Positions 62,602-64,000 of a DNA stretch of 64,000 nucleotides are shown one piece after another (the stretch's first letter is position 1; each line of letters opens with the position of its first letter). The DNA comes from Streptococcus cuniculi. Lineage in GTDB: Bacteria; Bacillota; Bacilli; Lactobacillales; Streptococcaceae. The notes beneath the pieces were generated by a model. It did not search any database, was not told the origin of the DNA, and saw only the letters and a list, made by a program, of their open reading frames with translations. A program made the position numbers and the translations under genes. The stretch covers positions 186,001 through 250,000 of the forward strand of contig NZ_MSJM01000003.1 in assembly GCF_001921845.1 (NCBI RefSeq), in the 5' to 3' direction.

Positions 62602-63438
62602 CTAGAAATTCACTTCATCTGGGTTGTAAGCTCCTGTCACACCTGTAATGGCTGTGATGGCTGCGATATCTTCCTCTGACAGGGCAATATCTTCAAAATC
62701 CAAATTTTCCACAATTCGGCTATCTGTTACGGATTTTGGAAGTGGTAGAAATCCTTGAGCCCATGACCAGGCAAGGGCTACCTGAGCCACCGTTTTGCCA
62801 TATTTTTCAGCGAGAGCTAACATGGTTGGATGGGTGAAGAGTTCTCCACGACCGAGCGGACTCCAGGCTTCAATGACAATGTTTTTCTCACGGCAATACG
62901 CAACAATCTCCTCTTGATAAACACCAGGCGCAAGACGGATTTGATTGACCGCAGGGACAATTGTGGCTGTTTTCAACAGTTCATCCATGTGGTGCACCAT
63001 GAAATTGCTGACCCCGATCGAGCGGATTTTTCCTTCTGCAACCAATTCTTCCATGGCCCGCCAAGCATCTGCATTGGCTGCTTGCCAGCGGTCCCGAATG
63101 CCTGCTGGATTTGGCCAATGAATGAGATACAAATCAAGATAGTCCAGCTGCAATTTTTCAAGAGACAGCGCAAAGGCTGCCTTGGCTTCCTCATAGCCAT
63201 GCGCATCATTCCATAACTTCGTCGTGATATAAAGTTCCTCACGCGCAATACCCGAATCCTTGATTGCTCGTCCGATACTCTCCTCATTGCCATAAAAAGC
63301 TGCCGTATCGATATGGCGATAGCCTACTTCTAAGGCCTTACGCACCGCATTGTAGACTTCGTCCCCGTCTTTTGATAAATAGGTTCCAAAGCCAAGCGCT
63401 GGAATGGTAAGCCCGTTGTTCATCGTATATGTTTTCAT
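62602..63438 (-). CDS. Aldo/keto reductase
   Basis: A 278-residue NADPH-dependent reductase of the AKR5-like group (2,5-diketo-gluconate reductase type). Catalytic residues are visible in HIDTAAFYGNEESIG (Asp, Tyr), ITTKLWNDAHG (Lys) and YLIHWPNPAG (His). Cofactor-binding IEAWSPLGRG and LPKSVTDSRI are intact. The substrate is unknown. AGGAGG precedes the start. Single gene between the glyQ promoter and the methionine permease. Confidence 0.92.
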   Translation of the reverse strand: MKTYTMNNGLTIPALGFGTYLSKDGDEVYNAVRKALEVGYRHIDTAAFYGNEESIGRAIKDSGIAREELYITTKLWNDAHGYEEAKAAFALSLEKLQLDYLDLYLIHWPNPAGIRDRWQAANADAWRAMEELVAEGKIRSIGVSNFMVHHMDELLKTATIVPAVNQIRLAPGVYQEEIVAYCREKNIVIEAWSPLGRGELFTHPTMLALAEKYGKTVAQVALAWSWAQGFLPLPKSVTDSRIVENLDFEDIALSEEDIAAITAITGVTGAYNPDEVNF

Positions 63439-63476
63439 GTCGTCCTCCTATTCTTTTACTACATCTAGTATAGCAA

Positions 63477-63501
63477 AAAACCAAGCAAGTCGCTTGGTTT
63501 T
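63477..63501 (-). terminator. Terminator upstream of the aldo/keto reductase gene
   Basis: AAAACCAAGC/GCTTGGTTTT stem, 5-base loop, T-run on the minus strand; would end transcripts from the methionine permease operon. Confidence 0.8.
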
Positions 63502-63504
63502 AGA

Positions 63505-63678
63505 TTGAAGAAAAAGTTCTGTTGTGCTACTTTTCTTAGATGGTGTGGAAGTCACTATCTTTAATGACGCTCCTTTTACCACAGCGAAAAGGTGCTGATA
63601 AGGCTCGCTCCGCTCACGAAATTCGGAAAATCGACTAGTAAGTTAGCAGAACTTTGAACTTGTTTCAATAAATCTTGG
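63505..63678. repeat. Intergenic repeat, copy 2 (uninterrupted)
   Basis: Matches the outer parts of 16908-17168 but lacks the 100-bp structured element found there. Lies between the permease gene and its terminator, so it forms part of the permease mRNA 3' end. Confidence 0.7.
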
Positions 63679-63685
63679 TTTTGCC

Positions 63686-64000
63686 TTATTTATGACTAAT
63701 TTTACGGGTGATAAAGTCTCCCACAAATTGAATGACAAAGATAAAGATAAGAATGAGGAAGGTCGCTAAAAATGTGACATCGTCATTTGAACGAAGATAA
63801 CCGTAAGAAAGGGCTACTTGTCCCAAACCGCCTGCTCCGATTGCGCCCGCCATAGCTGTATAGCCGACAAGGGAAATAAGAGTCAAGGTCGTCACTCGAA
63901 TCAAGTCCGGTAGACCCTCACGGAAATAGACCATAATCAAATCTCCAAAGGTTGCACCAGATGCTTGTGCCGCTTCAATCACTCCGCCGTCCAATTCAGA
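63686..64000 (-). CDS. metP: Methionine ABC transporter permease (partial, runs off the window)
   Basis: C-terminal part (about 105 residues) of a MetI-type membrane permease for methionine uptake. The EAA loop motif VIEAAQASGAT, which contacts the ATPase, is present, followed by two or three membrane helices with GYTAMAGAIGAGGLGQVA, diagnostic of MetI. The N-terminal half and its partners lie beyond the right edge. Stop codon and 3' repeat are inside the window. Confidence 0.88.
   Translation of the reverse strand, partial: SELDGGVIEAAQASGATFGDLIMVYFREGLPDLIRVTTLTLISLVGYTAMAGAIGAGGLGQVALSYGYLRSNDDVTFLATFLILIFIFVIQFVGDFITRKISHK

Overview
This 64 kb window is a chromosomal segment of a low-GC Gram-positive coccus, almost certainly a Streptococcus. 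Gene neighbourhoods typical of that genus include coiA-pepF-methyltransferase-prsA, serC-GNAT-serA, tmk-holB-yabA-rsmI, acyP-yidC2, nrdR-dnaB-dnaI-der, gnd-ritR and rsmH-ftsL-pbp2X-mraY. Streptococcal intergenic repeats are also present. No rRNA, tRNA, phage, complete insertion sequence or CRISPR array was seen. The species cannot be fixed from the sequence alone. Most genes lie on the minus strand.

Layout. 0-5 kb: prsA, an O-methyltransferase, pepF and the competence gene coiA, which carries a SigX-type box. 5-9 kb: metG, exoA and small enzymes. 9-13 kb: serine biosynthesis (serC, serA) with ogt and an ArsC/Spx-like gene. 13-16 kb: the replication/translation cluster tmk, holB, yabA, rsmI, then yitT. 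16.8-17.4 kb: a gene-free stretch built of nested structured repeats. 17-24 kb: CBS-ACT protein, BI-1 protein, HD protein, RNA methyltransferase, acyP, yidC2, greA, mltG. 24-30 kb: murC, an uncharacterised basic protein, an SNF2 ATPase and a TM2 protein. 30-36 kb: der, nitroreductase, dnaI, dnaB, nrdR, an AI-2E family protein. 36-42 kb: ritR, gnd, yceD, trxB, a DEAD-box helicase. 41-46 kb: mraY, pbp2X, ftsL, rsmH.

46-54.4 kb is the most distinctive region. Its genes match, one for one, most parts of the flavin-based extracellular electron transfer (EET) pathway known from Listeria: a NusG-domain-II protein (EetA), a demethylmenaquinone prenyltransferase (DmkA/MenA), an ApbE flavin transferase (FmnB), an FMN-binding lipoprotein (PplA), a polyprenyl diphosphate synthase (DmkB), a type II NADH dehydrogenase with a membrane extension (Ndh2) and a Gx-transporter-family protein (EetB). 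The inferred path is NADH to Ndh2, to demethylmenaquinone, to EetA/EetB, to surface flavinylated PplA, to an external acceptor. A Xre regulator and a membrane protein precede eetA. No quinone head-group pathway is visible in the window.

54.4-64 kb: a TrkH/TrkA-type potassium uptake pair separated by an unusual tandem array of structured repeats, a MATE exporter, glyQ-glyS with a T-box leader and an extra small gene between them, an aldo/keto reductase and the 3' end of a methionine ABC permease. Besides the EET locus, the best leads are the repeat families. Several have copies whose hairpin stems differ by compensating base changes, which points to selection on structure.
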